From: CAZBUB01 sp964494985
GTDB taxonomy: Bacteria > Desulfobacterota > Desulfovibrionia > Desulfovibrionales > Desulfothermaceae
Length of the DNA stretch: 20,877 bases
Reading direction: 5' to 3'
Assembly: GCA_964494985.1 (NCBI GenBank)
Contig: CAZBUB010000043.1
Span: 1-20,877, forward strand
The notes beneath the pieces were generated by a model. It did not search any database. It had not been told where the DNA came from and worked only from the letters and a program-made list of their open reading frames with translations. Positions 6,930-13,866 of this stretch are shown here, piece after piece. How positions within the stretch are numbered: the first letter of the stretch is position 1; each line of letters opens with the position of its first letter. The position numbers were made by a program, and so were the translations under genes.

Positions 6930-8066
6930 CTAGATCAGCTGCTGGGGCAGACGCTTATTCAGCTCTCCAGGATCGAGCCTTGCCAGCAGGGTCACCAAGC
7001 GGCGGTTGGCTGCGGGGAAAGAGAAGCCCGGCAGCTCGTGCGGGGCCGCCCAATAGACCTCTTCTGCAGCCTGGGGGCGCAATTGCTCCTTGTTGGAGAC
7101 TGGAGTGCAGAAATAGGCCTGCAGTCGCACCCGGAAGGAAGTATAGCTGTGCCGGACCGTGGCCAAGATCTCCCCTACCTGGACATCAATGCCAAGCTCC
7201 TCCTGGATCTCCCTTTGCAGCCCCTTTTGCGGGGTTTCGCCCTGTTGGAGCTTGCCTCCGGGAAATTCCCACAAGCCAGGCATGAGCCCTGTTTCAGGCC
7301 GTTTTTGGACCAGGATCCGCCCTTCGCGGACCAGGATTCCCACCACGGTTTCCAGATGAGTCATCTTTCGGGGTTTGGCCTTAAGCGGCCGTTGTTCCAC
7401 AACCCCGCGCCTTCGGGCCAGACAGGCCTGGCTCATTGGGCATTGTTCGCAGCGAGGGCTCCGGGGCATACAGATTAAGGCCCCGCATTCCATCAGGGCC
7501 TGGTTTACCTCCCGGGCATGTTCAGGAAGAATCAAGGCAGCCGCAGCATGGTGCAGCCTTTTTTGGACAGTTGTTTTAGTGACTGGCTCCCCAATATCCA
7601 AGACGCGGCAGAGGAGACGCTGGACATTGGCGTCCACCGCAGGATAGGGCTTGTTGAAGGCCAGGCTCATGATCGCGCCAGCGGTATAGGGACCGATTCC
7701 TGGAAGGGTCAGCAAGAGGGGGTGGTCCACGGGCAGGGAGTTTCCGTGCTTTTCCTTGAGAATCCTTGCTGTACGGTGGATATTGATCACCCGTCGGTAG
7801 TATCCAAGACCCTCCCACAACTTGAACAGGGTTTCCCGGTCCGCCTCAGCAGTATCCTGGACCGTAGGCAGTCGCTGCATCCAGGTAGTGAAAAAGGGGA
7901 TCGCCCGCTCGATCTGGGTTTGCTGGAGCATGATCTCCGAGATCCAGACCCGGTACGGAGTAGGCTCACGCCTCCATGGCAGATCCCGCTTGCTCTGTGA
8001 GAACCAGTTGACGAGGCTCCTGCAGATGCTCTGTTTATCCATCATCTGGGCTGTCTTGTGACTCAT
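6930..8066 (-). CDS. mutY: A/G-specific adenine glycosylase with intact Nudix domain
   Basis: Base-excision repair enzyme that removes adenine mispaired with 8-oxoguanine. The protein has 378 residues. The catalytic Glu is E44 in SEIMLQQTQ. The helix-hairpin-helix is LPGIGPYTA at 121-129 with the catalytic Asp D145 (VDANV). The [4Fe-4S] ligands are C199-x6-C206-x2-C209-x5-C215, exactly as in E. coli MutY. The C-terminal domain (from about 237) carries a complete Nudix box beginning at G271: Gx5E, x7, REIQEELGI. In E. coli MutY this domain recognises 8-oxoG and has lost the box; here all catalytic residues are kept, so 8-oxo-dGTP hydrolysis is possible. No Shine-Dalgarno site is seen for the start at 8066. 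The Met codons at residues 8 and 9 are alternatives. Confidence 0.95.
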   Translation of the reverse strand: MSHKTAQMMDKQSICRSLVNWFSQSKRDLPWRREPTPYRVWISEIMLQQTQIERAIPFFTTWMQRLPTVQDTAEADRETLFKLWEGLGYYRRVINIHRTARILKEKHGNSLPVDHPLLLTLPGIGPYTAGAIMSLAFNKPYPAVDANVQRLLCRVLDIGEPVTKTTVQKRLHHAAAALILPEHAREVNQALMECGALICMPRSPRCEQCPMSQACLARRRGVVEQRPLKAKPRKMTHLETVVGILVREGRILVQKRPETGLMPGLWEFPGGKLQQGETPQKGLQREIQEELGIDVQVGEILATVRHSYTSFRVRLQAYFCTPVSNKEQLRPQAAEEVYWAAPHELPGFSFPAANRRLVTLLARLDPGELNKRLPQQLI

Positions 8067-8385
8067 GGTTGAAGAAACGGTGTTTTCGCAGTAGGCTCAG
8101 GAAAAAGATAATTACCCTATTACCTGCCGCTATGACAAACAAGGCTGTTTTGGCCTGCCGCGCGATTCTTTGCAAGGGGCTGGAAATGAGTATGTAAGGA
8201 AGTATATGATGGAGGCCTACATGGTCAATTTCAAGAAAACGTGCCTCAGCAGATCCGGTCAAATTCTCTCTGGGGCTGTACTGCAAAAAGGGAAGTGTGG
8301 CTTGTCTCAATGAAGGGGCTTTGCAGGCCCAGGCACTATGGGGTAATCCAATGAAAAAGTGCGGACAAAACCAGGAGCAAGCAGT
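8067..8385. other. Gene-free region between mutY and the Cys-rich gene
   Basis: These 319 bases separate divergent genes. Only short frames of 21 and 35 codons are present on the plus strand, without ribosome binding sites, and I do not call them. No repeat or clear promoter stands out. Confidence 0.4.
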
Positions 8386-9159
8386 ATGGATAAAAAACGC
8401 ATCAAGGAACTGGCCAAGAATTCGGACTTTATTCCAGGGATCTACAATTATTGTGACCGGTGGTGCGAGAAGTGCGCCTTTACCTCCAGGTGCATGAACT
8501 TCGCTATGGAACAGGAATTTTTCCATGATCCAGAGGATGCTGATTTGGACAATGCTGCATTCTGGGAGTCGATGTCCGAAATGTGCGAGCTTACCCAAAG
8601 TCTGCTCTATGATCTGGCCCTGGAAATGGATTTTGATCTGGATGCAGCGTTCGAAGATCAGGAGAATGGACAAGATCTGGCCCCCGAAAGGGCTAAAGAG
8701 CATATCTGCAGCATCTTGGGGCGGAAATACCTCAGCAAAGCCAAAGACTGGCTGGATAGCTGGGAGTGCGCAGAGCCTGACGCATTTGAGCAGACCCCAG
8801 GTACCTCGCCGGCCAGTCGGACTCCAAGGCTGCAGGAAGCCCAGGAGATTCTGTGCAGGTACCTTTTTTTGATCCAGGCCAAGATCATGCGGGCCCTGCA
8901 GGGCAAAGCCGAAACAGAGCAGGAGGCTCCTGGGAGCTATGATCAGGATGCAGCAGGCTCTGCCAAGGTGGCATTGATCTGTATTGACCGTTCCCTGGCA
9001 GCTTGGGGAATGGTGTATGAGCATATGCAGGAAGGCCGGCAGGAACTGTCTGAAATAATGCTCCTGCTGGAGCGCCTGCGCAGAAAAGTGGAAGCAGTTT
9101 TCCCCGAGGCCAGGGATTTTATTCGGCCTGGATTTGATGAGACTCAATATTTTGACTAG
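8386..9159 (+). CDS. Conserved hypothetical protein with N-terminal four-cysteine motif
   Basis: A 257-residue cytoplasmic protein I cannot place in a named family. It begins with SDFIPGIYNYCDRWCEKCAF, in which C23, C27, C30 and C36 form C-x3-C-x2-C-x5-C, a likely zinc or iron-sulfur site. The rest is largely helical and acidic (residues 45-150), followed by an ERSLAAWGMVYE-like helical segment near residues 200-215. The ATG at 8386 is chosen because AGGAG (8373-8377) lies 8 bases before it; an upstream ATG at 8359 lacks one. There is no membrane segment or signal peptide. The neighbours do not suggest a pathway. It is probably a real gene, given the site, the length and the coding-like composition. 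Confidence 0.75.
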   Translation: MDKKRIKELAKNSDFIPGIYNYCDRWCEKCAFTSRCMNFAMEQEFFHDPEDADLDNAAFWESMSEMCELTQSLLYDLALEMDFDLDAAFEDQENGQDLAPERAKEHICSILGRKYLSKAKDWLDSWECAEPDAFEQTPGTSPASRTPRLQEAQEILCRYLFLIQAKIMRALQGKAETEQEAPGSYDQDAAGSAKVALICIDRSLAAWGMVYEHMQEGRQELSEIMLLLERLRRKVEAVFPEARDFIRPGFDETQYFD

Positions 9160-9365
9160 GGGGCAATCCTCAACAAGGCGCTCTTCGAGACTAGCATTGA
9201 CCATGTGTATAAATTTCATCTAATAAGCCTGAGCTAGAAAAGCTGTTTAAGCCCGGCATGCGTGTTAACAATGCTCTTTGTGACACAGCGACATTTGCAG
9301 AGAGATTTTTCAGAGCCCTATCGGGCTATGTACAGGCTTGAGATGTTCTCCACGACTAGCTTGTT

Positions 9366-9393
9366 TTGACAATGAACAAGGCCGTGATATGGC
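9366..9393 (+). promoter_or_regulatory. Possible promoter directly ahead of the beta-propeller gene
   Basis: A consensus TTGACA (9366-9371) is followed after 16 bases by TATGGC (9388-9393), a poor -10 box. Transcription from it would begin near 9400, almost at the ATG at 9401, which has no Shine-Dalgarno site. This would fit a leaderless message, but the evidence is thin. Confidence 0.25.
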
Positions 9394-9400
9394 TTGACAT

Positions 9401-10483
9401 ATGAGATATATTGGATTGAGTTTTGCTGTTCTTGTTGCGGTCGTGGCCTTGTATCTCATTCTATGGCCTGCGCCTATAGATCCGGTTGGATATGAACCTC
9501 CTGAGCCTCCTGAGATGACAGGAGTGCTGGAGCCGAACAAAGTGCTGCGCAAGGCTGAGCATATGGGGGCCGGAGAATTTAAAGGCCCAGAAGATATAGC
9601 AGTGGATGAAAAGGGCAGAGTGTATGCGGGCACTGCTACGGGATTGATTCGCAGAAGCACAGGTAGTGGCACAGTGGAGACATTTGCTGAGACAGGGGGC
9701 AGGCCCCTAGGAATGGAGTTTGCCCCAGATGGCAATCTGATTGTTGCTGATGCCTGGAAAGGACTTCTCTCAGTAGACTCTCAGGGCCAGGTGCAAGTGC
9801 TGAGCACAGGTTCGCAGGACCAGCCCTTTGGATTTACAGATGATCTGGATGTGGCTTCTGATGGAACAATTTACTTCACAGATGCCAGTAGAAAATTCCG
9901 CCAGCCTGAATATATTCTGGATATGCTGGAAGCCAGGCCCCACGGCAGGCTGTTGCGCTACGATCCAGGAACAGGCAAGACCAAGACATTGATGCAGGAT
10001 CTTTATTTTGCCAATGGTGTGGCTTTATCAGCTGAAGAGGATTTTGTACTGGTTAATGAAACGTATCGCTACCGCATAATAAGGTACTGGCTTAAAGGTC
10101 CCCAAGCAGGCATTAGCGAAGTGTTTATGAAGAATTTGCCAGGATTCCCGGATAATATCGACAGCACCGAGGATAACCGTTTTTGGCTAGCTTTTTTTAC
10201 CAAAAGAAACAAATGGCTGGATAACCTACATCCTTATCCTTTGCTGAAAAGCGTTCTTTCCAAGCTACCCCAAGGTCTGTGGCCCGATCCTGAGCCCTAT
10301 GGCTTTGTTGCTGAGCTGAATAGTCAGGGGGAAATCCTGGGCTCCTTCCAGGATCCTGGAGGGAAAAAAATGTTTGCAGTAACCTCAGCCAAGGAAGTTG
10401 AGTCCAAGTTGTACCTTGGCAGCCTGTATAACGACCGTATAGGTGCCTTGTCCTCCCCTGTAACAGACAGGCCTGGGGATTGA
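9401..10483 (+). CDS. Membrane-anchored SMP-30/strictosidine synthase-like beta-propeller protein
   Basis: A 360-residue protein with one N-terminal membrane anchor (about residues 4-22, LSFAVLVAVVALYLILWP) and a short proline-rich linker, so the bulk should face the periplasm. The remainder looks like a six-bladed beta-propeller: FKGPEDIAVDEKGRVYAG, GRPLGMEFAPDGNLIVADA, FTDDLDVASDGTIYFTDAS, YFANGVALSAEEDFVLVNET and GFPDNIDSTEDNRFWLAF are its repeated blade motifs. These match the strictosidine-synthase-like/APMAP group, whose bacterial members are mostly uncharacterised lactonase- or esterase-like enzymes. The substrate cannot be read from sequence. The start has no Shine-Dalgarno site; TTGACA at 9366 may give a nearly leaderless message. 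The flanking genes are not related in any clear way. Confidence 0.82.
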   Translation: MRYIGLSFAVLVAVVALYLILWPAPIDPVGYEPPEPPEMTGVLEPNKVLRKAEHMGAGEFKGPEDIAVDEKGRVYAGTATGLIRRSTGSGTVETFAETGGRPLGMEFAPDGNLIVADAWKGLLSVDSQGQVQVLSTGSQDQPFGFTDDLDVASDGTIYFTDASRKFRQPEYILDMLEARPHGRLLRYDPGTGKTKTLMQDLYFANGVALSAEEDFVLVNETYRYRIIRYWLKGPQAGISEVFMKNLPGFPDNIDSTEDNRFWLAFFTKRNKWLDNLHPYPLLKSVLSKLPQGLWPDPEPYGFVAELNSQGEILGSFQDPGGKKMFAVTSAKEVESKLYLGSLYNDRIGALSSPVTDRPGD

Positions 10484-10619
10484 GGTCTTTCATGTGCGAG
10501 TCCTGAATAGCCCACAGACAAAGGGATCTTTTCAAGGCTGTTGTAGCGGCTGAAGCCCTTTGCTTGATTTGCGAAAATGAGACAAACAACCAGGCCTGAT
10601 GCTGGCCAGGAGGATTGTT

Positions 10620-10919
10620 GTGAGCCAAAATCCAGAGGCAATGTGTGTGGACTGCAACCACTGCTTTCCGGACAGGGATGGCCCCACTGAGATGGGCATC
10701 TGCCTGCTGGACCCAGAGCTGGAGCCTTATGTGGATGAGATTCTGGAGCTTGATTTCACCAATTGCGGCCATCTCATCCACAAAAAGCGCTTTGATTTTA
10801 ACTGCAGGGCCTGCGAGCAATTCTCAGCGGCAGAAATTCTGGATCTCGGTGATGATATTGACCAGGATCTGGCTATTGAGGCAATCAAAAGCCTTATAGG
10901 CAAAAGAGAAAACAGATAA
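10620..10919 (+). CDS. Small seven-cysteine hypothetical protein
   Basis: A 99-residue acidic protein of unknown function. The cysteines are C9, C12 and C15 (C-x2-C-x2-C), then C28, C49, and the pair C62-x2-C65. This suggests one or two zinc or iron-sulfur sites. There is no signal peptide or membrane segment. The GTG at 10620 is chosen over the ATG at 10599 because AGGAGG (10608-10613) lies six bases before it and inside the longer version. It is 136 bases after the propeller gene. Like the gene at 8386, it combines a Cys cluster with an acidic helical tail, but I see no sequence similarity between them. Confidence 0.68.
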   Translation: MSQNPEAMCVDCNHCFPDRDGPTEMGICLLDPELEPYVDEILELDFTNCGHLIHKKRFDFNCRACEQFSAAEILDLGDDIDQDLAIEAIKSLIGKRENR

Positions 10920-10943
10920 AGGCTTAAAAGAGAGATCGAGACC

Positions 10944-10967
10944 GTAAGGTCATGTCTTACTTTTTTT
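10944..10967 (+). terminator. Weak rho-independent terminator
   Basis: GTAAG (10944-10948) can pair with CTTAC (10956-10960), followed directly by seven T. GACC/GGTC around GTAA is an alternative fold of the same bases. It ends the gene at 10620. Confidence 0.45.
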
Positions 10968-11026
10968 AACAAAGAGACATCTCGCGTAGATTTGCCAAAA
11001 ACCAAAAAGCAACAACTGGTGAGCAA

Positions 11027-11416
11027 ATGAGCCAGGAAGAGATTTCCCGCCTTTTACAGCAGTGGTTTAAAGCCCTTGAAACTGGTGATCCTGGACAGGT
11101 TGCGCTTTTGTATGAGCAAAGCAGCATCCTTTTGCCCACTGTTTCCAACCAAGTCAAGCATAACCGGAAGGAAATTCAGGACTACTTTGTCCATTTCCTG
11201 GCCCAAAAGCCCAGGGGAACAGTGCAAGAGGAGAATATCCGCACCTTTGGCCAGATAGCCATCAACTCCGGTGTCTATGCCTTTACTTTCCAGGACGCCT
11301 CCTGGGTGCAGGCCAGGTTCAGCTTTGTCTACCGCTGGAGCGGCCAGCAATGGATGATTGTGGAGCACCATTCCTCGAGGATGCCGGAAGGGCAGGACCT
11401 TGAGCCTGAATGCTGA
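11027..11416 (+). CDS. NTF2-like protein of the SnoaL/CaMKII-association-domain type
   Basis: A 129-residue cytoplasmic protein with the cone-shaped NTF2 fold. Helical starts are EEISRLLQQWFKALETGDP (residues 3-21), then YEQSSILLPTVS, a NRKEIQDYFVHFL helix, and the final strands RFSFVYRWSGQQWMIVEHHSSRMP. The pattern resembles the CaMKII association domain and SgcJ/EcaC-type small proteins. Bacterial members are often enzymes or binding proteins without a known substrate. GGTGAG lies a few bases before the ATG at 11027. It ends 66 bases before the gene at 11483. Whether it belongs with the Wadjet genes is unclear; I treat it as a separate gene upstream of the operon. Confidence 0.78.
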   Translation: MSQEEISRLLQQWFKALETGDPGQVALLYEQSSILLPTVSNQVKHNRKEIQDYFVHFLAQKPRGTVQEENIRTFGQIAINSGVYAFTFQDASWVQARFSFVYRWSGQQWMIVEHHSSRMPEGQDLEPEC

Positions 11417-11482
11417 GCTCCTGGCTTTAATCCCTTGCGCAGGACAAGAGCTGTTGCCAATTATTGTATTTTTTGCTGCCCC

Positions 11483-11797
11483 ATGATCGACAAGGCGAAT
11501 ATTATCCTTGCAGTGCTGGAGAGGCTTGAAAACATGCCCCAGGGGCACTACCTGGATGTTCGGACCTACAAGCGCAACCGTTATGTGCTGTTTGTGAAAA
11601 GGGCCGAGGACCGATTCCTGGTGCTGGAAAGGGGGTATTTCCAGGAGCGCTTCGATGATGTAAGCCTCAAGAAGCTCAGGAAGCTGCTCAAGGTCCTGCT
11701 CAAGAAGGAATTTCCGCGCAGCACCAAGATCCGGGTCTACAATATGGGCGAATTCGAGGAGCAAAGCGCGGACAATATCCAGCGCAAGGTCTTGTGA
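11483..11797 (+). CDS. Unrecognised small basic protein immediately ahead of jetA
   Basis: A 104-residue basic protein that I do not recognise. It contains a beta-rich middle (GHYLDVRTYKRNRYVLFVK, then RFLVLERGYFQERFDDV) and a Lys/Leu-rich helix (LKKLRKLLKVLLKKEF, about residues 61-76), which could bind nucleic acid or a partner. It has no signal peptide. The ATG at 11483 is the natural start; a TTG at 11435 would add 16 residues. Neither has a clear Shine-Dalgarno site. The stop lies only 13 bases before jetA on the same strand, so it is probably the first gene of the Wadjet operon. A role as an accessory or regulatory factor is inferred from position only. Confidence 0.65.
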   Translation: MIDKANIILAVLERLENMPQGHYLDVRTYKRNRYVLFVKRAEDRFLVLERGYFQERFDDVSLKKLRKLLKVLLKKEFPRSTKIRVYNMGEFEEQSADNIQRKVL

Positions 11798-11810
11798 GCA
11801 ATTTTAAAGC

Positions 11811-13145
11811 ATGCAGCAGCAAAGCCCAGAAAAAGACTTCACTTTCCAGCTCAGGGAAATGCTGGGCAAGTTCCCGGCAGGCCTGAAGCTCGGTTCCCAT
11901 GATCTGGTGTTTGTGGGCTGGCTGTACTTCTGGGAGAAGAGCACCAGACAGAAGGATATCCCGGAAAGGGAGCTGATCTGGCAGATCGATCAGGCAGTAA
12001 AGACCCTGGATCTGCAGGATGCGGTCTCCAGCTCCGCCGCCCTGGAGAGGCTCTTGCAGTACCGATTGCTGCGCAGATCCATCACCAGCTCCGGCAGGGA
12101 CACCCTGTGCCTGACCCGCCTGGGCCGGGGGCTGGCCGAAGATCTGATGGCAGAGATCAACCTGGAAAGCGACGAGCTCTCCACCCATATCAATCACGCC
12201 TACAGCATCCTGCACAGCCATTTGGAATCCGGCAACATCCAGGAGCTGGAAGCCTTTATCCGGCACGTATTCTTAAGCTCAGTAGCTGAGAGCATGGAGT
12301 ACAAGCTGCAGAGCATTGAGGAGTCCATCCTGGAGCAGGAGGCCAAGGTCAAGGAGCTGGGCTCAGGCCAGGACGATCAGGCCTTTGAAATGGCGGTGCA
12401 GACCATCCAAAGCAGCAGGCAGCATCTGGAGGAGCTGCTGCAGACCCTGCAGACCGGCTCCCCTTTCTATCCCTTGTACGATCTGTTGTACGAGTGCCGG
12501 GGAAAGGCCTCCACCGCACATCTAGCAGGTGATGTGGAGCTTTGCCTGGACTTTTTGGACGGCCTCAGGCAGCGCATCGAGCAAATGCTGGCCCATCTGA
12601 TCAACTTCATCCATGAATGCGTTTCCTATCAAAGCCTGATAGGCTCCCTGTCCTACCGGGACAGGCTGATGCGCAGGCAGCAGGAGATCCTGGCCCATGC
12701 CCTGCATTCAGAGCTCAATCTGCCCCTGAATGAGCAGCCTGCCCTGCCCAGGATCAGCCTGAGCTGGAGTAAACAGGAACAGAAAAAGCCGGTGCGGTTA
12801 AGCCTGGACAAGCTCAAAGCCCTGGAGGATTATGTGCCAGCAGAGATCAGGCAGCGCCAAGTAGCCTGGAAGCAGGACTTCCTGGAGCTGGCCAGGCAGG
12901 AGTGGCAGGCTGCAGGCAGCACTTGCCTGGAGCTGGGGCAGTGGCTGCAGGCCCTGCTGGCCAGGACTGCAGGGCAAAAGCAGGAGATCCTGCAGGGGCT
13001 GTGGTTCCTGCTCCAGGATATGCCCTACTGGTCCCCTGCAGTGCTCCTGGACGAGGCTGACAGCAGGACCTGGACTGATATGGGCAGCTTCTATCTGGAG
13101 CCGGTGCTGCTGAAAAAGCAAGGGGATTTGCTAAGCCATGCTTGA
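11811..13145 (+). CDS. jetA: Wadjet subunit JetA, MukF-like kleisin
   Basis: Predicted kleisin of a Wadjet SMC complex, 444 residues. In such complexes JetA bridges the two heads of the JetC dimer and binds JetB. The N-terminal part (about 1-110) looks like a winged-helix region, with a helical middle (LESGNIQELEAFIRHVF, ESMEYKLQSIEESILEQEAKVKEL) and a C-terminal helical end, as in MukF-like proteins. The assignment rests mainly on the order and overlap of the four genes and on overall style, since no single diagnostic motif can be read by eye. Its stop overlaps the ATG of jetB by eight bases. The length is slightly below that of characterised JetA proteins of about 490 residues. Type I/II/III could not be assigned. 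Confidence 0.82.
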   Translation: MQQQSPEKDFTFQLREMLGKFPAGLKLGSHDLVFVGWLYFWEKSTRQKDIPERELIWQIDQAVKTLDLQDAVSSSAALERLLQYRLLRRSITSSGRDTLCLTRLGRGLAEDLMAEINLESDELSTHINHAYSILHSHLESGNIQELEAFIRHVFLSSVAESMEYKLQSIEESILEQEAKVKELGSGQDDQAFEMAVQTIQSSRQHLEELLQTLQTGSPFYPLYDLLYECRGKASTAHLAGDVELCLDFLDGLRQRIEQMLAHLINFIHECVSYQSLIGSLSYRDRLMRRQQEILAHALHSELNLPLNEQPALPRISLSWSKQEQKKPVRLSLDKLKALEDYVPAEIRQRQVAWKQDFLELARQEWQAAGSTCLELGQWLQALLARTAGQKQEILQGLWFLLQDMPYWSPAVLLDEADSRTWTDMGSFYLEPVLLKKQGDLLSHA

Positions 13146-13866
13146 AGAGTATATGGGTCTGGAGATAGAGGTCCTTCTGGAGAACGACAATCTCTCCAGG
13201 AGGGTTATTCACCGCCTGCAGGCAGGACAGAACATCGACTCCCAGCTGATTGGGGAGTACAGGTTCCTGGAGGAGCACTACGACAACTGGTGCTCATTCT
13301 TGGCCTTTTTGGGCTATCAGCTCAAGCGTTCCTCCCAGGCTGGAGAGGTTTTTTACTATCTGGAGCCCAACTCCTCCAGGATAAAGGTTGCTGCCATCAG
13401 TCGAGGAGCCACATTTCTGGGGCTTTTTCTGGCCTGGCACTTCATGTCCGCGGGCATCGAGGGCAAGGATCAGGTCCAGGCCAGGGAAATCCTGAGCCGT
13501 TTGCAGAACAGTTTTGATTTCAATCAGCTGGTCCGGGTCTTTAATCCGCAGCAAAAGGGCAGCAAAAGGACAAAACAGCAAAGCAGCAAAAAAGTGCAGC
13601 AGCTCACCAGCTGGGTACTCAAGGAACTCAGGAAGCTGCACAGACTGAGGTTTATAGAGCTGTATCCTTCAGTCAATGCGGATACGGACAAGCTGCGTAT
13701 CCTGCGCCTGCCTGCCTTGATCCGTTTCCTGGAGCCCGCCAGGCGCAGCCTGGACCTGGAATACCAGGGCCAGGAGGATCTGGAGGCAGCCGTACAAAGC
13801 ATCTGGAGCAGCATAGACTGGGAAGAAGAGGAGCATGAAGAGGAAAACGGCCCAGAAGATACCTGA
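13138..13866 (+). CDS. jetB: Wadjet subunit JetB, MukE-like
   Basis: Predicted MukE-like (KITE-type) subunit of the Wadjet complex, 242 residues, close to the usual JetB length of about 230. It begins with helices and winged-helix-like segments (EYRFLEEHYDNWCSFLAFLGYQL, EVFYYLEPNSSRIKVAAIS, GATFLGLFLAWHFMS). A Lys/Gln-rich stretch (QQKGSKRTKQQSSKKVQQ, about residues 138-155) follows and then a second helical part. The tail is acidic. The ATG at 13138 overlaps the jetA stop, and AAGGGGA lies ahead of it. The gene overlaps jetC by 32 bases. In known systems JetB dimers bind the JetA kleisin. The call depends on operon context as much as on sequence. Confidence 0.8.
   Translation: MLEEYMGLEIEVLLENDNLSRRVIHRLQAGQNIDSQLIGEYRFLEEHYDNWCSFLAFLGYQLKRSSQAGEVFYYLEPNSSRIKVAAISRGATFLGLFLAWHFMSAGIEGKDQVQAREILSRLQNSFDFNQLVRVFNPQQKGSKRTKQQSSKKVQQLTSWVLKELRKLHRLRFIELYPSVNADTDKLRILRLPALIRFLEPARRSLDLEYQGQEDLEAAVQSIWSSIDWEEEEHEEENGPEDT

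Noticed and set aside
8035..9219. Minus-strand open frame of 394 codons
   Set aside because: Antisense to the Cys-rich gene at 8386 and running into mutY; no recognisable domain.
10197..10820. Minus-strand open frame of 207 codons
   Set aside because: Antisense to two supported plus-strand genes; low-quality composition.
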